In this document: positions 8,871 through 19,858 of the stretch, one piece after another | Layout: every line of letters starts with the position of its first letter | Numbering within the stretch: the first letter of the stretch is position 1 | NCBI GenBank assembly: GCA_011523505.1 | Contig: WTGP01000026.1 | Span: 62,001 to 126,000 of the forward strand | Length of the DNA stretch: 64,000 nucleotides | Direction of reading: 5' to 3' | From: Gammaproteobacteria bacterium | Lineage (GTDB): Bacteria > Pseudomonadota > Gammaproteobacteria > Steroidobacterales > Foliamicaceae | Notes under the pieces: generated by a model | The model's database searches: none | What the model was told of the DNA's origin: nothing | What the model saw: the letters and a program-made list of their open reading frames with translations, nothing else | Translations under genes and position numbers: made by a program

Positions 8871-11800
8871 TTACATGTTGCGGCGGTACTGGCCTCCGAC
8901 CTCGAATAGCGCATCGGTAATCTGCCCGAGGGAGCAGCACCGTACCGCCTCCATCAGGACTTCGAACACGTTCTCGCCCCCCATTACGGCCTGCCTGAGG
9001 CGGTCCAGCATGGCCGGCGCCTCGTCGGCGTGCGCCTCGTGAAACGCGGCCAGGCGGCGAATCTGGCCTTCCTTTTCCTCCTCGGTGGAGCGGGCCAGCG
9101 GGATGGTCGTGGCGGTCTTCTCCTCCGGGTCGTCCCGCAGATAGGTATTGACTCCCACGATCGGCAGGCTGCCGTCGTGCTTGCGCTGCTCGTATTCCAG
9201 CGATTCGTCCTGGATCCGGCCACGCTGGTAGCCGGTCTCCATGGCGCCCAGCACGCCGCCCCGTTCCGAGAGCCGTTCGAATTCCCTCAGCACCTGTTCC
9301 TCGACCAGGTCCGTGAGTTCCTCGATGATGAAGGAACCCTGGTTCGGGTTTTCGCTGCGCGCCAGGCCCCACTCGCGGTTGATGATGAGCTGTATCGCCA
9401 CCGCCCGCCGGACGCTTCCCTCGGTCGGCGTGGTGATGGCTTCGTCGTAGGCGTTGGTGTGCTGGCTGTTGCAGTTGTCGTAGGCGCCGATCAGGGCCTG
9501 CAGAGTCGTGCGGATGTCGTTGAATTCGATTTCCTGCGCATGCAGGGAGCGGCCCGAAGTCTGCACGTGGTATTTCAGCTTCTGGCTGCGCTCGTTGGCG
9601 CCGTAGCGGTCGCGCATGGCCACGGCCCAGATGCGCCGGGCGACCCGTCCGAGCACGGAATATTCGGGATCCATCCCGTTCGAGAAAAAGAACGAGAAAT
9701 TCGGCGCGAACTCGTCAATCTTCATGCCGCGCGCCAGGTAAGCCTCCACGTAGGTAAAGCCGTTAGCCAGGGTGAAGGCCAGTTGGCTGATGGGATTGGC
9801 GCCGGCCTCGGCGATGTGGTAGCCGGAGATGGAAACGGAATAGAAATGCCGGACCTGCTTGCTGATGAAGTACTGCTGGACGTCGCCCATCATCCGCAGG
9901 CTGAACTCGGTCGAGAAAATGCAGGTGTTCTGCCCCTGGTCCTCCTTGAGAATGTCGGCCTGCACCGTGCCGCGCACGCGTTTCAGCGCGTCGGCCCTTA
10001 TTTCCGCGGCTTCTTCCGGACCCGGGGGACGCCCGTTCGCGTCTGCAAACGCATCGAGCTGCTGGTCGATCGCGGTGTTCAGGAACATGGCGAGGATGGT
10101 GGGGGCCGGACCGTTGATGGTCATGGAGACGGAGGTCGACGGGCTGCATAGCTCGAAGCCCCGGTAGAGCACCTTCATGTCCTCCAGCGTGGCGATGGAA
10201 ACGCCGGAATTGCCGACCTTCCCGTAGATGTCCGGGCGGTGCCCGGGGTCGAACCCATAGAGCGTGACCGAATCGAAGGCCGTGGAAAGGCGTTTGGCCT
10301 CGGAGTGCCGCGACAGGTAGTGAAACCGCCGGTTCGTGCGCGCCGGATCGCCCTCGCCGGCGAACATTCGCAGGGGTTCCTCGCCGCTGCGCTTGAAGGG
10401 AAACACGCCGGCCGTGAAGGGAAAGCGCCCCGGCAGGTTTTCGCGCATCAGCCAGCGCAGCAGGTCGCCGTCGTCGCCGTAGCGGGGCAGGGCCACCTTG
10501 CGCATTTCGTTGCCTGACAGCGTCGTGTAGCTCAGCGAAGTGCGGATTTCGCCCCTGGAGGTGACCTGACGGTGCTCCTTGCCCGAATAGGCCGCGCGAA
10601 CGGCCGGCCATTCCTCCAGCAGCGCGCGGCATTCGTCGTCCAGCGCGGCTTCGCGCCGCCGGATGAGCGATCTCAGCCTGGATCCCGTTTTCCCGCCACT
10701 GTCGTCGCCGGCTTCCTCCAGCATGCGCATCGCATCGCCAAGCCTCTGCCGTTCTCTGGCGGTCTTGGCTTGACGCCCGACCCGTTCGTGGAACGCGCGG
10801 ACGGTCTCGGCGATCTCGGCCAGATAGCGGACGCGCGCTCCCGGAATGACGGCGTCGGAGCGGGACGGCGCCCTGGTCTCGACCTCGGGAAGCAGCGCCT
10901 CGCCCCAGCCGTCCAGCGATTCGCCGAGGCCCTTGTCCCGGAGCGCATCCAGAATGCCGTGGAACAGCGCCGTCACTCCGTCGTCGTTGACCCGCGACGC
11001 GATCGCCCCATATACAGGCATCGCCTCCGGTTCGGTCCCGAACGCCTCGCGGTTCCGGATCATCTGCTTTCGGACGTCCCGCAGGGCGTCGGCGGCGCCC
11101 TTGCGGTCGAATTTGTTGATCGCGACGACATCGGCGAAATCCAGCATGTCGATCTTCTCGAGTTGGGTCGCCGCGCCGAATTCCGGCGTCATGACGTAGA
11201 GGCTGGCGTCGGCATGGGACGTGATCGCGGCGTCGCCCTGGCCGATGCCGGAAGTCTCAACGATGATCAGGTCGAACTCCGCGAGTTGGGCGGCGCCGAG
11301 GATCTCGGGCAATGCTGCGGGGATTTCGCGGCCCGAGGCGCGGGTGCCCAGCGATCGCATGAAGATGTGGGGGTGGCCGATCGCGTTCATGCGTATGCGA
11401 TCGCCCAACAGGGCACCGCCGGTCCTGCGGCGGGTCGGGTCCACCGCGATGACCGCGATTCGCAGGCGATTCCCGAAGCAGAGACGGAAGCGCCGCACCA
11501 GTTCGTCGGTGAGCGAGGACTTGCCGGATCCGCCGGTGCCGGTGATGCCCAGGACGGGCGCGGCGCGGGCCGGTTTTGGCCAATCGACGTCACCCGTCAA
11601 ACCGCGCTCGATGCAGGTGATGGCGCGGCTCAGCGCGGCAAAGTCCCCGAGCCGAAGGCGTTCCGGCTCGACCCGCAGCATGTCTTCGGTCAATGCCTTG
11701 CGCGCTTCGCGGAACACGTCAAGCACCATCCCCTTCAGTCCCATCTTCTGGCCGTCGTCGGGCGTGTAGATGCGGGTTATTCCATATTCGTGCAGCTGCC

Positions 11801-12164
11801 GGACCTCTTCCGGGATGATGACGCCGCCGCCGCCGCCGAAGATGCGGATGTGGCCGGCGCCGCGCTCGCGGAGCATGTCCAGCGCGTAACTGAAATACTC
11901 GAGATGGCCACCCTGGTAGGAACTCAGGGCGATCGCGTGCGCGTCCTCGTGGATGGCGGCGGTGACGACTTCCTCCACGGAACGATTGTGGCCGAGGTGG
12001 ACGACTTCGGCGCCAGCGGCCTGGAGCAGGCGCCGTACGACGTTGATGGCGGCGTCATGGCCGTCGAAGAGGCTCGCGGCGGTTACGAATCGAAGCGGGA
12101 ACCGTTTCCTGGTTGAAGCTCGCTCTATGCCTTGTTTCTGGTCGGATTCTGCATGCGTGTCCAT
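8871..12164 (-). CDS. icmF: Fused isobutyryl-CoA mutase with G-protein chaperone (IcmF)
   Basis: A 1097-residue three-part enzyme. The N-terminal B12-binding domain has TAASLFDGHDAAINVV and HLGHNRSV. A MeaB-like GTPase follows with P-loop GTGGSGKSS and ETSGIGQGD. The C-terminal mutase barrel has GKVGNSGVSIATLEDMKVLY and NTCIFSTEFSLRMMGD. IcmF interconverts isobutyryl-CoA and n-butyryl-CoA with adenosylcobalamin and carries its own repair chaperone. The start at 12164 is preferred over the ORF-track start at 12200: it has an AGGCAGGA ribosome site, and the family N-terminus begins shortly after it. The gene stands apart from acyl-CoA metabolism genes here and lies 59 bases beyond the SUF operon on the same strand. 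Confidence 0.95.
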   Translation of the reverse strand: MDTHAESDQKQGIERASTRKRFPLRFVTAASLFDGHDAAINVVRRLLQAAGAEVVHLGHNRSVEEVVTAAIHEDAHAIALSSYQGGHLEYFSYALDMLRERGAGHIRIFGGGGGVIIPEEVRQLHEYGITRIYTPDDGQKMGLKGMVLDVFREARKALTEDMLRVEPERLRLGDFAALSRAITCIERGLTGDVDWPKPARAAPVLGITGTGGSGKSSLTDELVRRFRLCFGNRLRIAVIAVDPTRRRTGGALLGDRIRMNAIGHPHIFMRSLGTRASGREIPAALPEILGAAQLAEFDLIIVETSGIGQGDAAITSHADASLYVMTPEFGAATQLEKIDMLDFADVVAINKFDRKGAADALRDVRKQMIRNREAFGTEPEAMPVYGAIASRVNDDGVTALFHGILDALRDKGLGESLDGWGEALLPEVETRAPSRSDAVIPGARVRYLAEIAETVRAFHERVGRQAKTARERQRLGDAMRMLEEAGDDSGGKTGSRLRSLIRRREAALDDECRALLEEWPAVRAAYSGKEHRQVTSRGEIRTSLSYTTLSGNEMRKVALPRYGDDGDLLRWLMRENLPGRFPFTAGVFPFKRSGEEPLRMFAGEGDPARTNRRFHYLSRHSEAKRLSTAFDSVTLYGFDPGHRPDIYGKVGNSGVSIATLEDMKVLYRGFELCSPSTSVSMTINGPAPTILAMFLNTAIDQQLDAFADANGRPPGPEEAAEIRADALKRVRGTVQADILKEDQGQNTCIFSTEFSLRMMGDVQQYFISKQVRHFYSVSISGYHIAEAGANPISQLAFTLANGFTYVEAYLARGMKIDEFAPNFSFFFSNGMDPEYSVLGRVARRIWAVAMRDRYGANERSQKLKYHVQTSGRSLHAQEIEFNDIRTTLQALIGAYDNCNSQHTNAYDEAITTPTEGSVRRAVAIQLIINREWGLARSENPNQGSFIIEELTDLVEEQVLREFERLSERGGVLGAMETGYQRGRIQDESLEYEQRKHDGSLPIVGVNTYLRDDPEEKTATTIPLARSTEEEKEGQIRRLAAFHEAHADEAPAMLDRLRQAVMGGENVFEVLMEAVRCCSLGQITDALFEVGGQYRRNM

Positions 12165-12223
12165 TTTCCTGCCTTCATATACCCTCCTCAGCGTCCTCAC
12201 ATCACACGCCTATCCTAGCAGGG

Positions 12224-12775
12224 TTACATGAGGCCGGCTTCGAGCTGGGCGGCCTCGGACATCATGCTCTGGTTCCACGGCGGGTCGAAGACGAGTTCGA
12301 CGGCCACGTCCCTGATCGTGGGGATCAGGGCGATCTTCTCGCGCACGTCCTCCACCAGGATTTCGCCCATGCCGCAGCCGGGGGCGGTCAGCGTCATCTC
12401 CACGGCCACGTTCCGGCTGCCGTCGTCGCGCCGTCTGACCTCGCAGGTATAGACCAGGCCGAGGTCAACGATATTGACCGGGATTTCCGGGTCGTAGCAG
12501 GTCTTCATCTGTTCCCACACCAGCGCTTCTACGTCGGAATCGCCGGCGTTGGCCGGCAGTTTCGGCGGCTCTACGGGCTTCTTGCCGAGCGCGTCGGCGT
12601 CGACGCCCGCGATGCGGTACAGCCAGCCGTCCACATATACGGTGAAGCTGCCGCCCAGCGACTGGGTGATGAACACGAGCTGTCCGGCGTGAAGTTGCGC
12701 CTCCTCGCCGGCGGGAATGATGACCGCCTTGCAGTCGCGGGTCAGGGTGACGGGTTCGCTCTGGTCGCCGAACAT
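12224..12775 (-). CDS. sufT: Iron-sulfur cluster assembly protein SufT (DUF59/MIP18 family)
   Basis: A 183-residue protein whose second half is a DUF59 domain: YDPEIPVNIVDLGLVYTCEV, then TLTAPGCGMGEILVEDVR and VFDPPWNQSMM. The N-terminal part (residues 1-80) is the extension characteristic of the SufT group. SufT proteins help mature or deliver Fe-S clusters under high demand. It is the last gene of the suf operon, 5 bases after sufU. The conserved cysteine in APGCGMG is present. Confidence 0.92.
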   Translation of the reverse strand: MFGDQSEPVTLTRDCKAVIIPAGEEAQLHAGQLVFITQSLGGSFTVYVDGWLYRIAGVDADALGKKPVEPPKLPANAGDSDVEALVWEQMKTCYDPEIPVNIVDLGLVYTCEVRRRDDGSRNVAVEMTLTAPGCGMGEILVEDVREKIALIPTIRDVAVELVFDPPWNQSMMSEAAQLEAGLM

Positions 12776-12780
12776 AACGC

Positions 12781-13257
12781 TTACTCGGTGCTCACGGTGT
12801 TCGGATCGCCTTCGAGCGCCGCTGTAAAGGTCTTCCAGGGCAGGGTGACGCAGCGGATCCGCGAAGGGTAGGCGCGAACGCTGCCCAGGGCAACGATTTC
12901 GCCCAGATCGCCCAGTCCGTTCTCGGCCCCGGGCTTGAACGCTTTCAGGACCTGCTCCGCCTGCTGTCTGGCCTGATCCGCGGTCTCGCCATCAATAAGT
13001 TCGGTCATCATCGATGCCGAGGCCAGACAGATGGCGCAGCCCGCCGCCTCGAAGCTGATCTCGGCGATGACCCCCGGGAGCGAGGGCATCCCGTCCTCCT
13101 TTCCGGGTGTGCGCAGATACACGGTGACCTTGTCGCCGCACAGGGGGTTGAATCCTTCGGCCACCCGGTCGGGCTCGTCCATGGCGTGGAAATTTCGTGG
13201 CGAACGACAGTGTTCCAGCACCGTGCGCTGATAGAGGTTTTGCAGTTCGCTGCTCAT
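12781..13257 (-). CDS. sufU: Fe-S assembly scaffold/sulfur-transfer protein SufU
   Basis: A 158-residue IscU-fold protein with the three ligand cysteines in context: NPLCGDKV (with the adjacent Asp), AGCAICLASASMM and IRCVTLPW. The insertion between the second and third cysteines is typical of SufU rather than IscU. SufU is a zinc-dependent sulfur acceptor of the SufS desulfurase. The ATG overlaps the sufS stop by one base (TGATG). Its presence alongside sufBCDS and the absence of sufE in this operon indicate a SufU-type sulfur transfer route. Confidence 0.93.
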   Translation of the reverse strand: MSSELQNLYQRTVLEHCRSPRNFHAMDEPDRVAEGFNPLCGDKVTVYLRTPGKEDGMPSLPGVIAEISFEAAGCAICLASASMMTELIDGETADQARQQAEQVLKAFKPGAENGLGDLGEIVALGSVRAYPSRIRCVTLPWKTFTAALEGDPNTVSTE

Positions 13258-14516
13258 CAGGCCTGGCCCAGCAGCTTGCGCGCGGTCCCGATTCCGGCAA
13301 CAAGACGGTCAACCTCTTCATGGGTGTTGTAGAAGGCGAAAGAGGCACGGGAGGTGCCGGGCACGCCGAAGCGGTCCATCAGCGGCATGGCGCAATGATG
13401 GCCGGCGCGAATGGCGACGCCTTCGTGATCCAGCACGGTGCCGAGGTCATGCGGATGAATGCCGTCGATCACGAACGACACGACCGCGGATTTCGGCGAG
13501 GCCGTGCCGATGATCTTCAGCCCGGGTTCGTCCTGCAAGCGCTCCGTCGCGTACTCCAGCAGGCCGTGCTCCAGCGCCGCGAGACGTTCGAGCCCGTGTC
13601 CGGCGAGGTAGTCCATGGCGGCGCCAAGGCCGACGGCCCCGGAAATATTGGGCGTGCCGGCCTCGAACTTGTGCGGCGGATCGTTGTAGGTGGTGCCGTC
13701 GAAGCGAACTTCGAGGATCATTTCGCCGCCGCCCAGAAACGGCGGCAGATCGTCCAGCCAGGGCTTGCGCGCGTAGAGCGCGCCTATGCCGGTGGGGGCG
13801 TACATCTTGTGGCCCGACAACGCGTAGAAATCGCAGCCCAGCTCCTGCACGTCGAGCGGGATATGCCCGGCGGCCTGGGCGCCGTCGATCAGGATCGGCG
13901 CGCCCGCGCGCCGCGCCAGTTCGCAAATCTCCGCGACCGGGTTGATTACGCCCAGGGCGTTGGACACATGGGTTACCGCCACGAGTCGTGTGTTGCCGCC
14001 GATCAGCCCGGACAGAGCGGCCATGTCGAGCGCGCCCGAGTCCAGGACCGGCGCCACCCGGATTTTCGCGCCGGTGCGTTCGCAGAGCTGCTGCCACGGC
14101 ACGATGTTGGAATGGTGCTCCATGCCCGTGAGCACGATTTCCGAGTCCGCATCCATGCGGCCGTCCATGCAGCGCGCCACCAGGTTGATGGACTCGGTGG
14201 CCCCGCGGGTAAAGACGATCTCGTCGGCGGATAAGGCGTTCAACCAGCCGCGGGTGCGCTCACGCGCTCCCTCGAAGGCCGCGGTCGCTCGGTCGGAACG
14301 GGCATGCACGCCCCGGTGCACGTTGGCGTGCATCTCGACTTCGTAGGTGGTCAGGGCGTCCATGACCGCGCGCGGCCGCTGGGTGGAAGCCGCGTTGTCC
14401 AGGTAGGCGAGGGGCTTGCCGTGCACGGTCGTGGCCAGGCCGGGGAAGTCCGCACGCAGGGTTTGCGCCGACAGCGGTCCGTGGACTGCGGCGAGGCGGG
14501 CGGTGGCGCTGCTCAT
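13257..14516 (-). CDS. sufS: Cysteine desulfurase SufS (class II, PLP)
   Basis: Starting at ATG 14516 gives 419 residues, the normal family length. The extra 131 residues of the ORF track are read-through of sufD in another frame. PLP lysine Lys237 lies in YALSGHKMYAPTG and the catalytic cysteine Cys375 in RAGHHCAMPLM. The cofactor-contact motif TRGATESINLVA is also visible. It removes sulfur from cysteine and hands it to SufU, one base away in the operon. The start lies 6 bases after the sufD stop. Confidence 0.96.
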   Translation of the reverse strand: MSSATARLAAVHGPLSAQTLRADFPGLATTVHGKPLAYLDNAASTQRPRAVMDALTTYEVEMHANVHRGVHARSDRATAAFEGARERTRGWLNALSADEIVFTRGATESINLVARCMDGRMDADSEIVLTGMEHHSNIVPWQQLCERTGAKIRVAPVLDSGALDMAALSGLIGGNTRLVAVTHVSNALGVINPVAEICELARRAGAPILIDGAQAAGHIPLDVQELGCDFYALSGHKMYAPTGIGALYARKPWLDDLPPFLGGGEMILEVRFDGTTYNDPPHKFEAGTPNISGAVGLGAAMDYLAGHGLERLAALEHGLLEYATERLQDEPGLKIIGTASPKSAVVSFVIDGIHPHDLGTVLDHEGVAIRAGHHCAMPLMDRFGVPGTSRASFAFYNTHEEVDRLVAGIGTARKLLGQA

Positions 14517-14521
14517 GGCGT

Positions 14522-15385
14522 TCAGGCCGCCAGCCTTTGCGGCGCAAGATCCCGAAGCGCGCGGCTGAGCATTCCGCCGGCCATTTCCTGCGCCCGGGGC
14601 ATTTCGATGTCGTTGCTGATCGAGGAGGCGAACGCCCGCACCAGCAAGGCCCGGGCCTGATCCGGCGGCAATCCGCGGGTCCTCAGGTAGAACAGCGCCG
14701 CCTCGTCCAGCGCGCCGGTGGCGGCGCCATGGGCGCACTGCACTTCGTCGGCGTAGACCTCCAGTTCCGGGCGAGTCTCCATGCGGGCGGATTCGTCGAG
14801 CAGGAGATTGTCGTTCCGCAGCCGGGCGTCGGCGCCCTGGCCGTCCGGGGAAATCAATATCCTTCCCGCGAAGCCCCCTTTGCTCTCCGCGCCCAGAACG
14901 CAGCGGCACAGGCTTTCGCTCTGGGCGTGACGGGCATGGTGGGCGATTTCCAGGTCCAACTCTGCGCGCCGTCCGGTATCCGCCATCATGAGATGGCCGT
15001 GCCGGAAGCGGGAACGGGCGCCCATCAGGCCGGCGCGCAGCGATTCGCGATCGAGGCTTGCGCCGGAACCCACGCGGACAAATTCGAGCCGCGCCTCCCG
15101 TGCAAGGCGAACCTGCCGGTTGATCTCGATCCGGCCTTCCCCTGAATCGTCCACGACGGCAACGTGGCGCATTCGGGCGCCGCGACCCAGTTCAACGTCA
15201 ACCTCAAGGTGCGCGGCGAAGCCGCCGCGGCCCTCGTGAAGCTCCTCGAGGTCCAGCGCGCTTCCCGGTTCGAGCACGATCCGCAGGGCATACGGTGACG
15301 GAGCGTCGGCGCGGTGGTTCAGGCGCAGGGTCTCGGCGCGCCGCTCCCCGGCCTTCACGACGATATCCATCGCCTTGCCGCTCAC
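14522..15385 (-). CDS. sufD: Fe-S cluster assembly protein SufD, short form
   Basis: A 287-residue member of the SufB/SufD beta-helix family, ending in the conserved region FYLRTRGLPPDQARALLVRAF. Classical SufD is about 420 residues, and the missing part is the N-terminal alpha-helical domain. The GTG at 15385 overlaps the sufC stop as GTGA; ATG 15370 is an alternative. With SufB and SufC it forms the SufBCD complex that builds clusters. No frameshifted remnant of the missing N-terminus is left, because sufC abuts directly, so this is a compact variant rather than a broken gene. Confidence 0.88.
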   Translation of the reverse strand: MSGKAMDIVVKAGERRAETLRLNHRADAPSPYALRIVLEPGSALDLEELHEGRGGFAAHLEVDVELGRGARMRHVAVVDDSGEGRIEINRQVRLAREARLEFVRVGSGASLDRESLRAGLMGARSRFRHGHLMMADTGRRAELDLEIAHHARHAQSESLCRCVLGAESKGGFAGRILISPDGQGADARLRNDNLLLDESARMETRPELEVYADEVQCAHGAATGALDEAALFYLRTRGLPPDQARALLVRAFASSISNDIEMPRAQEMAGGMLSRALRDLAPQRLAA

Positions 15386-16139
15386 GCCGCCTCCCTGAGG
15401 AACGGTTCGTACCCCGAAGCCTCGAGTTCGCTGACCAGTTCGGCGCCTCCGGACCGGGCGATGCGTCCACCGGCCAGCACGTGCACCCTGTCGGGCGAAA
15501 CCAGGTTCAGGATCCGCTCGTAGTGCGTGATCAGCACGAACGCCCGCTGGCCGTCGCGCAGTGCGCGGATCCCCGAGGCGACAACCTTCAGCGCATCGAT
15601 GTCCAGCCCGGAATCGGTCTCGTCCAGTACCGCCAGGCGCGGCTTGAGCACGGCGAGCTGCAGAATTTCGTTGCGCTTCTTCTCCCCTCCGGAGAAGCCT
15701 TCGTTCACGCCGCGCTTGAGCAGCTCGGGCTTGAGTTTCAGCCGCGCCGCCTCCGCGCGGGCCTGCTTCAGGAAAGCCGCGGCGTTGATTTCTTCCCTGC
15801 CCGCCGCCTTGCGCTGCGCGTTCACGGCGGAGCGCAGCAGGTACATATTGCTCACGCCCGGTATTTCCACCGGGTACTGGAAGCCGAGGAAAAGTCCCTT
15901 GCAGGCGCGCTCTTCGGGGCTCATTTCCAGCAGGTCCTCGCCTTCCAGCAGCACGCTGCCGCTGGTGACCCCGTAGCCGTCGCGCCCCGCCAGCGTCTGC
16001 GCCAGCGTGCTCTTGCCGGCGCCGTTCGGCCCCATGATGGCATGCACTTCCCCGGCCCGGACCTCAAGCGACAGGCCGCTCAGTATTTCCTTGCCGTCGA
16101 CGCTGACCCTCAGGTCGCGGATGTCCAGCAGCGGCGCGC

Positions 16140-16143
<4 letters not shown>
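15382..16143 (-). CDS. sufC: Fe-S cluster assembly ATPase SufC
   Basis: A 253-residue ABC-type ATPase with Walker [10 protein letters not shown], family sequence [12 protein letters not shown] and Walker [14 protein letters not shown], all diagnostic for SufC. The segment [16 protein letters not shown] is also SufC-specific. It energises the SufBCD scaffold complex in the cytoplasm. Its ATG overlaps the sufB stop (ATGA), and its own stop overlaps the sufD start. Confidence 0.97.
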
Positions 16144-17593
<1,450 letters not shown>

Positions 17594-17597
<4 letters not shown>

Positions 17598-18052
17598 CGT
17601 CCCATCCTCGCGTTCAGGTCGGCCGACAGCGTGCGGGTCCTGAAGCCGGGAGCGGACCGCCGCAGGTCGCTCAGCGTGACCTCGGTGAGCGCGCCGCGGA
17701 TCGCGCGGTTGATCTGCCGCCAGGCGCCGCCCACGGTACAGAACGATTCCAGTTCGCACTGGCTTTCCGCGTGGCTGCATTCGGTGAGCGCCATCGGTCC
17801 TTCCAGGGCTTCGAGTATCTCCACCGCGTTGATGTCGCGGGCCGCTCGCGCCAAGCGGTATCCGCCCAATGCGCCGCGCTCGGAGCGCACCAGCCCTCGT
17901 CCCGCAAGCTGCTTCAGCAACTTCTGCGCGGTCGGCAGCCTCAGCCGCGTGGCGGCGGCGATTTTCTTGGCCGAAAGCGATCGGCCCTCGGACTGCGCCA
18001 GGCAGCCGAGGATCATGGTCCCGTAGTCCGTAAGCCTGCTGACTCTGAGCAT
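17594..18052 (-). CDS. Rrf2-family Fe-S-responsive regulator of the SUF operon
   Basis: A 152-residue Rrf2 protein: N-terminal winged helix with [14 protein letters not shown], recognition helix [17 protein letters not shown] and the wing [10 protein letters not shown]. Three cysteines at 92, 99 and 105 have near-IscR spacing (IscR 92/98/104), so an Fe-S cofactor is likely. It probably represses its own operon when clusters are plentiful. An AGGAG ribosome site precedes the ATG, and an IscR-type palindrome lies 25-39 bases upstream. It matches the group usually named SUF system regulator. Confidence 0.93.
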
Positions 18053-18076
18053 CTGTGCACGCTCCTGATGGAAACA

Positions 18077-18091
18077 GGACTATTTTAGTCC
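18077..18091. promoter_or_regulatory. IscR-like palindromic operator of the suf operon
   Basis: The 15-base sequence ggactattttagtcc is a perfect inverted repeat (GGACTA-AAA-TAGTCC on the minus strand). Its core GACTAAAATAGTC matches the centre of the known IscR type 1 site. The minus-strand TAAAAT within it could serve as the -10 box, so bound regulator would block polymerase. Assignment of the -10 is inference. Confidence 0.72.
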
Positions 18092-18180
18092 AAAATAAAC
18101 CGAAACCGATACATCGCCGGAAGCATGGGCTTATCGGCTGCCGGGTGGGCCGGCACGTCGGTGGATCGGGTAGAACTTGC

Positions 18181-19641
18181 CTAATTCAAAAGTCGGGTTG
18201 ATTTCGAGCGGATCTCAAAACCACCGTTGAGCGCGGGTTCTACGGAGTAGTGCGCAACGACGGTATCGTTTTCGAGCACGTAAAGCTGTGCCCTTTCCGT
18301 AGCTACGTATAGCGCGTCCTTGTGTTGCAGGATATCGGTGATGACTTCACTGATCGGGTAGATGCGCACATCGCCGGTTTCCATTTCGTATCGAAGCAAG
18401 CCACCGCTATAGTCTGCTCCTTCCGGGTGGCCGGTAAGCCCTATCCAGACCCGGTCGTTCTCGATCAGGATCGCCGACGTGGACCAATCCGCGATTTCCG
18501 GCAGCCTTATGAGTTGGTAGCTGCGACGCTCAATATCGAAGTAACCGAGCGATCCCACTCCGGTCAAACCTTCGCCATCGTAGAAGCTCTTGCCGAACCA
18601 CAGGCGATTTCGGTGGACTGCGAATGCCTCGATCGATTCCAGGATCGTGAAACTGTCGATGTTTCTGGCGTAAGCTGGCTGTGTTTCTGCAAAACGGGAT
18701 CGGTACAGTCCCAGATCTTGCGGTGTGGACTGAGATAGCGGGAACGCTCGATAGGATTCCCCGTCCTGAACGACGATACCGGACAAACGTTCGTAGTGAC
18801 CGCGAGCGTTGTAGTTGTCCAGTGGAAAATCAAATGTCCAAAGCGGAGGTGACGAGGCCGCCTGCACGAAACAACTCGGGTCGGTCTTTGGCGTTATCGA
18901 CGAATCCAGCAGACTCCCTGCGCGGATCGGATTCAGTCTCAAGGTCCGGCATTCAGCTATTGGGCCTGGAATGGTCGCGATAGCCGTCTTGCGCTCGTGT
19001 CCGAAAACCAGTTCCGGCCCTCCCGGAGAGAAACGCGCCACAATGGCCTCTATCCAATCGCGACTGTTCCATAGTCGTTTTGTTGCAAAGTAAACCGCAT
19101 TACCGATTTGCAGCAAGGCACTTTCGCCCAACGGCTCGAATTTCACCTGACCCAATGCTCTCCTGGCATCGGCATCAAAAAACTGCTTGATTGACGTGCA
19201 GTAAATTCCATACATGTCGTCGCAATTCGTTAGAACAACGGAATCTGCATGAATTGCCTCCACCCTGGTAAAGCTAATGTCCCCCTGCTGACGAAGCACG
19301 ATCGGAGGGAAGGCCACCTTCTCCCATCGTGAACCTGGCTCGTCTTTGTCCATGATCGAAAGCACGATCAAATCGTCGTCTCGGTGCAGTTCTGTGGGCC
19401 ACCATTCGGGACGCGGCTCTTTTCGGTGGATCTCGATCGCAATTGCCCGTCCACCGTCCTCCGAAACGGCGGCAAGCTGTTCTACGGTACGCGTATCCGG
19501 GGATTCTTCCGTTTCGGGACGTTGGACTTCAGGCGCCGAAGCCTCCACGGCAGGCAACAAGCCGATCAGGAACGCCAGGACTCCCGTATAAAACGCACGT
19601 ACCGCAGATTTGGTCAAAAATACTGCTGTGCTTCCAAACAT
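18181..19641 (-). CDS. Unrecognised exported protein, possible beta-propeller
   Basis: I start at the ATG at 19641 ([14 protein letters not shown]...), because it gives a signal-peptide-like stretch ([18 protein letters not shown]) and a 486-residue product. The longer ORF to 19800 adds 53 residues with no protein-like character. The mature chain has repeated short beta-like segments such as [25 protein letters not shown] and [24 protein letters not shown], spaced like propeller blades, and ends [18 protein letters not shown] do not recognise the family. Base composition is clearly less GC-rich than the flanking suf genes, which suggests acquisition by transfer. Confidence 0.7.
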   Translation of the reverse strand: MFGSTAVFLTKSAVRAFYTGVLAFLIGLLPAVEASAPEVQRPETEESPDTRTVEQLAAVSEDGGRAIAIEIHRKEPRPEWWPTELHRDDDLIVLSIMDKDEPGSRWEKVAFPPIVLRQQGDISFTRVEAIHADSVVLTNCDDMYGIYCTSIKQFFDADARRALGQVKFEPLGESALLQIGNAVYFATKRLWNSRDWIEAIVARFSPGGPELVFGHERKTAIATIPGPIAECRTLRLNPIRAGSLLDSSITPKTDPSCFVQAASSPPLWTFDFPLDNYNARGHYERLSGIVVQDGESYRAFPLSQSTPQDLGLYRSRFAETQPAYARNIDSFTILESIEAFAVHRNRLWFGKSFYDGEGLTGVGSLGYFDIERRSYQLIRLPEIADWSTSAILIENDRVWIGLTGHPEGADYSGGLLRYEMETGDVRIYPISEVITDILQHKDALYVATERAQLYVLENDTVVAHYSVEPALNGGFEIRSKSTRLLN

Positions 19642-19793
19642 GCCAAGAGTATAGGCACAACGAATGCAGCCGTGCTTATGGGAGAGAAAGCACAAGCCGC
19701 AGTCCTTCATCAACTCTGCGAAGGACGCTTTGCGCAACACGACCCGCGCGTTTCTGCAGAAACTTGCGGTCCAGCGTGACGATTTGCGAGAGG

Positions 19794-19858
19794 TTGACAA
19801 CGGACCTTTATGTAATAATTGGGGCCATAAGTACCTTTATGAAGAGGAAAAGGTATTA
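19794..19858 (+). promoter_or_regulatory. Promoter/operator region of the GIY-YIG-like/PIN operon
   Basis: TTGACA at 19794-19799 is followed by AT-rich TAATAATT at 19813-19820; the spacing is on the short side. ACCTTTATG occurs twice in direct orientation (19804-19812 and 19833-19841). The second copy also forms an inverted repeat, CATAA(N6)TTATG, at 19827-19841. An AGAGGAAAAGG ribosome site precedes the ATG at 19859. Repeats overlapping a promoter are typical of autoregulated toxin-antitoxin operons; that use here is inferred. Confidence 0.5.

Noticed and set aside
10572-12116. 514-aa plus-strand ORF opposite icmF
   Set aside because: Antisense of the mutase/GTPase domains, where the real protein shows all catalytic motifs.
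19664-19858. N-terminal extension of the GIY-YIG-like ORF
   Set aside because: The promoter-like TTGACA and repeats lie inside this stretch, and ATG 19859 has the ribosome site.
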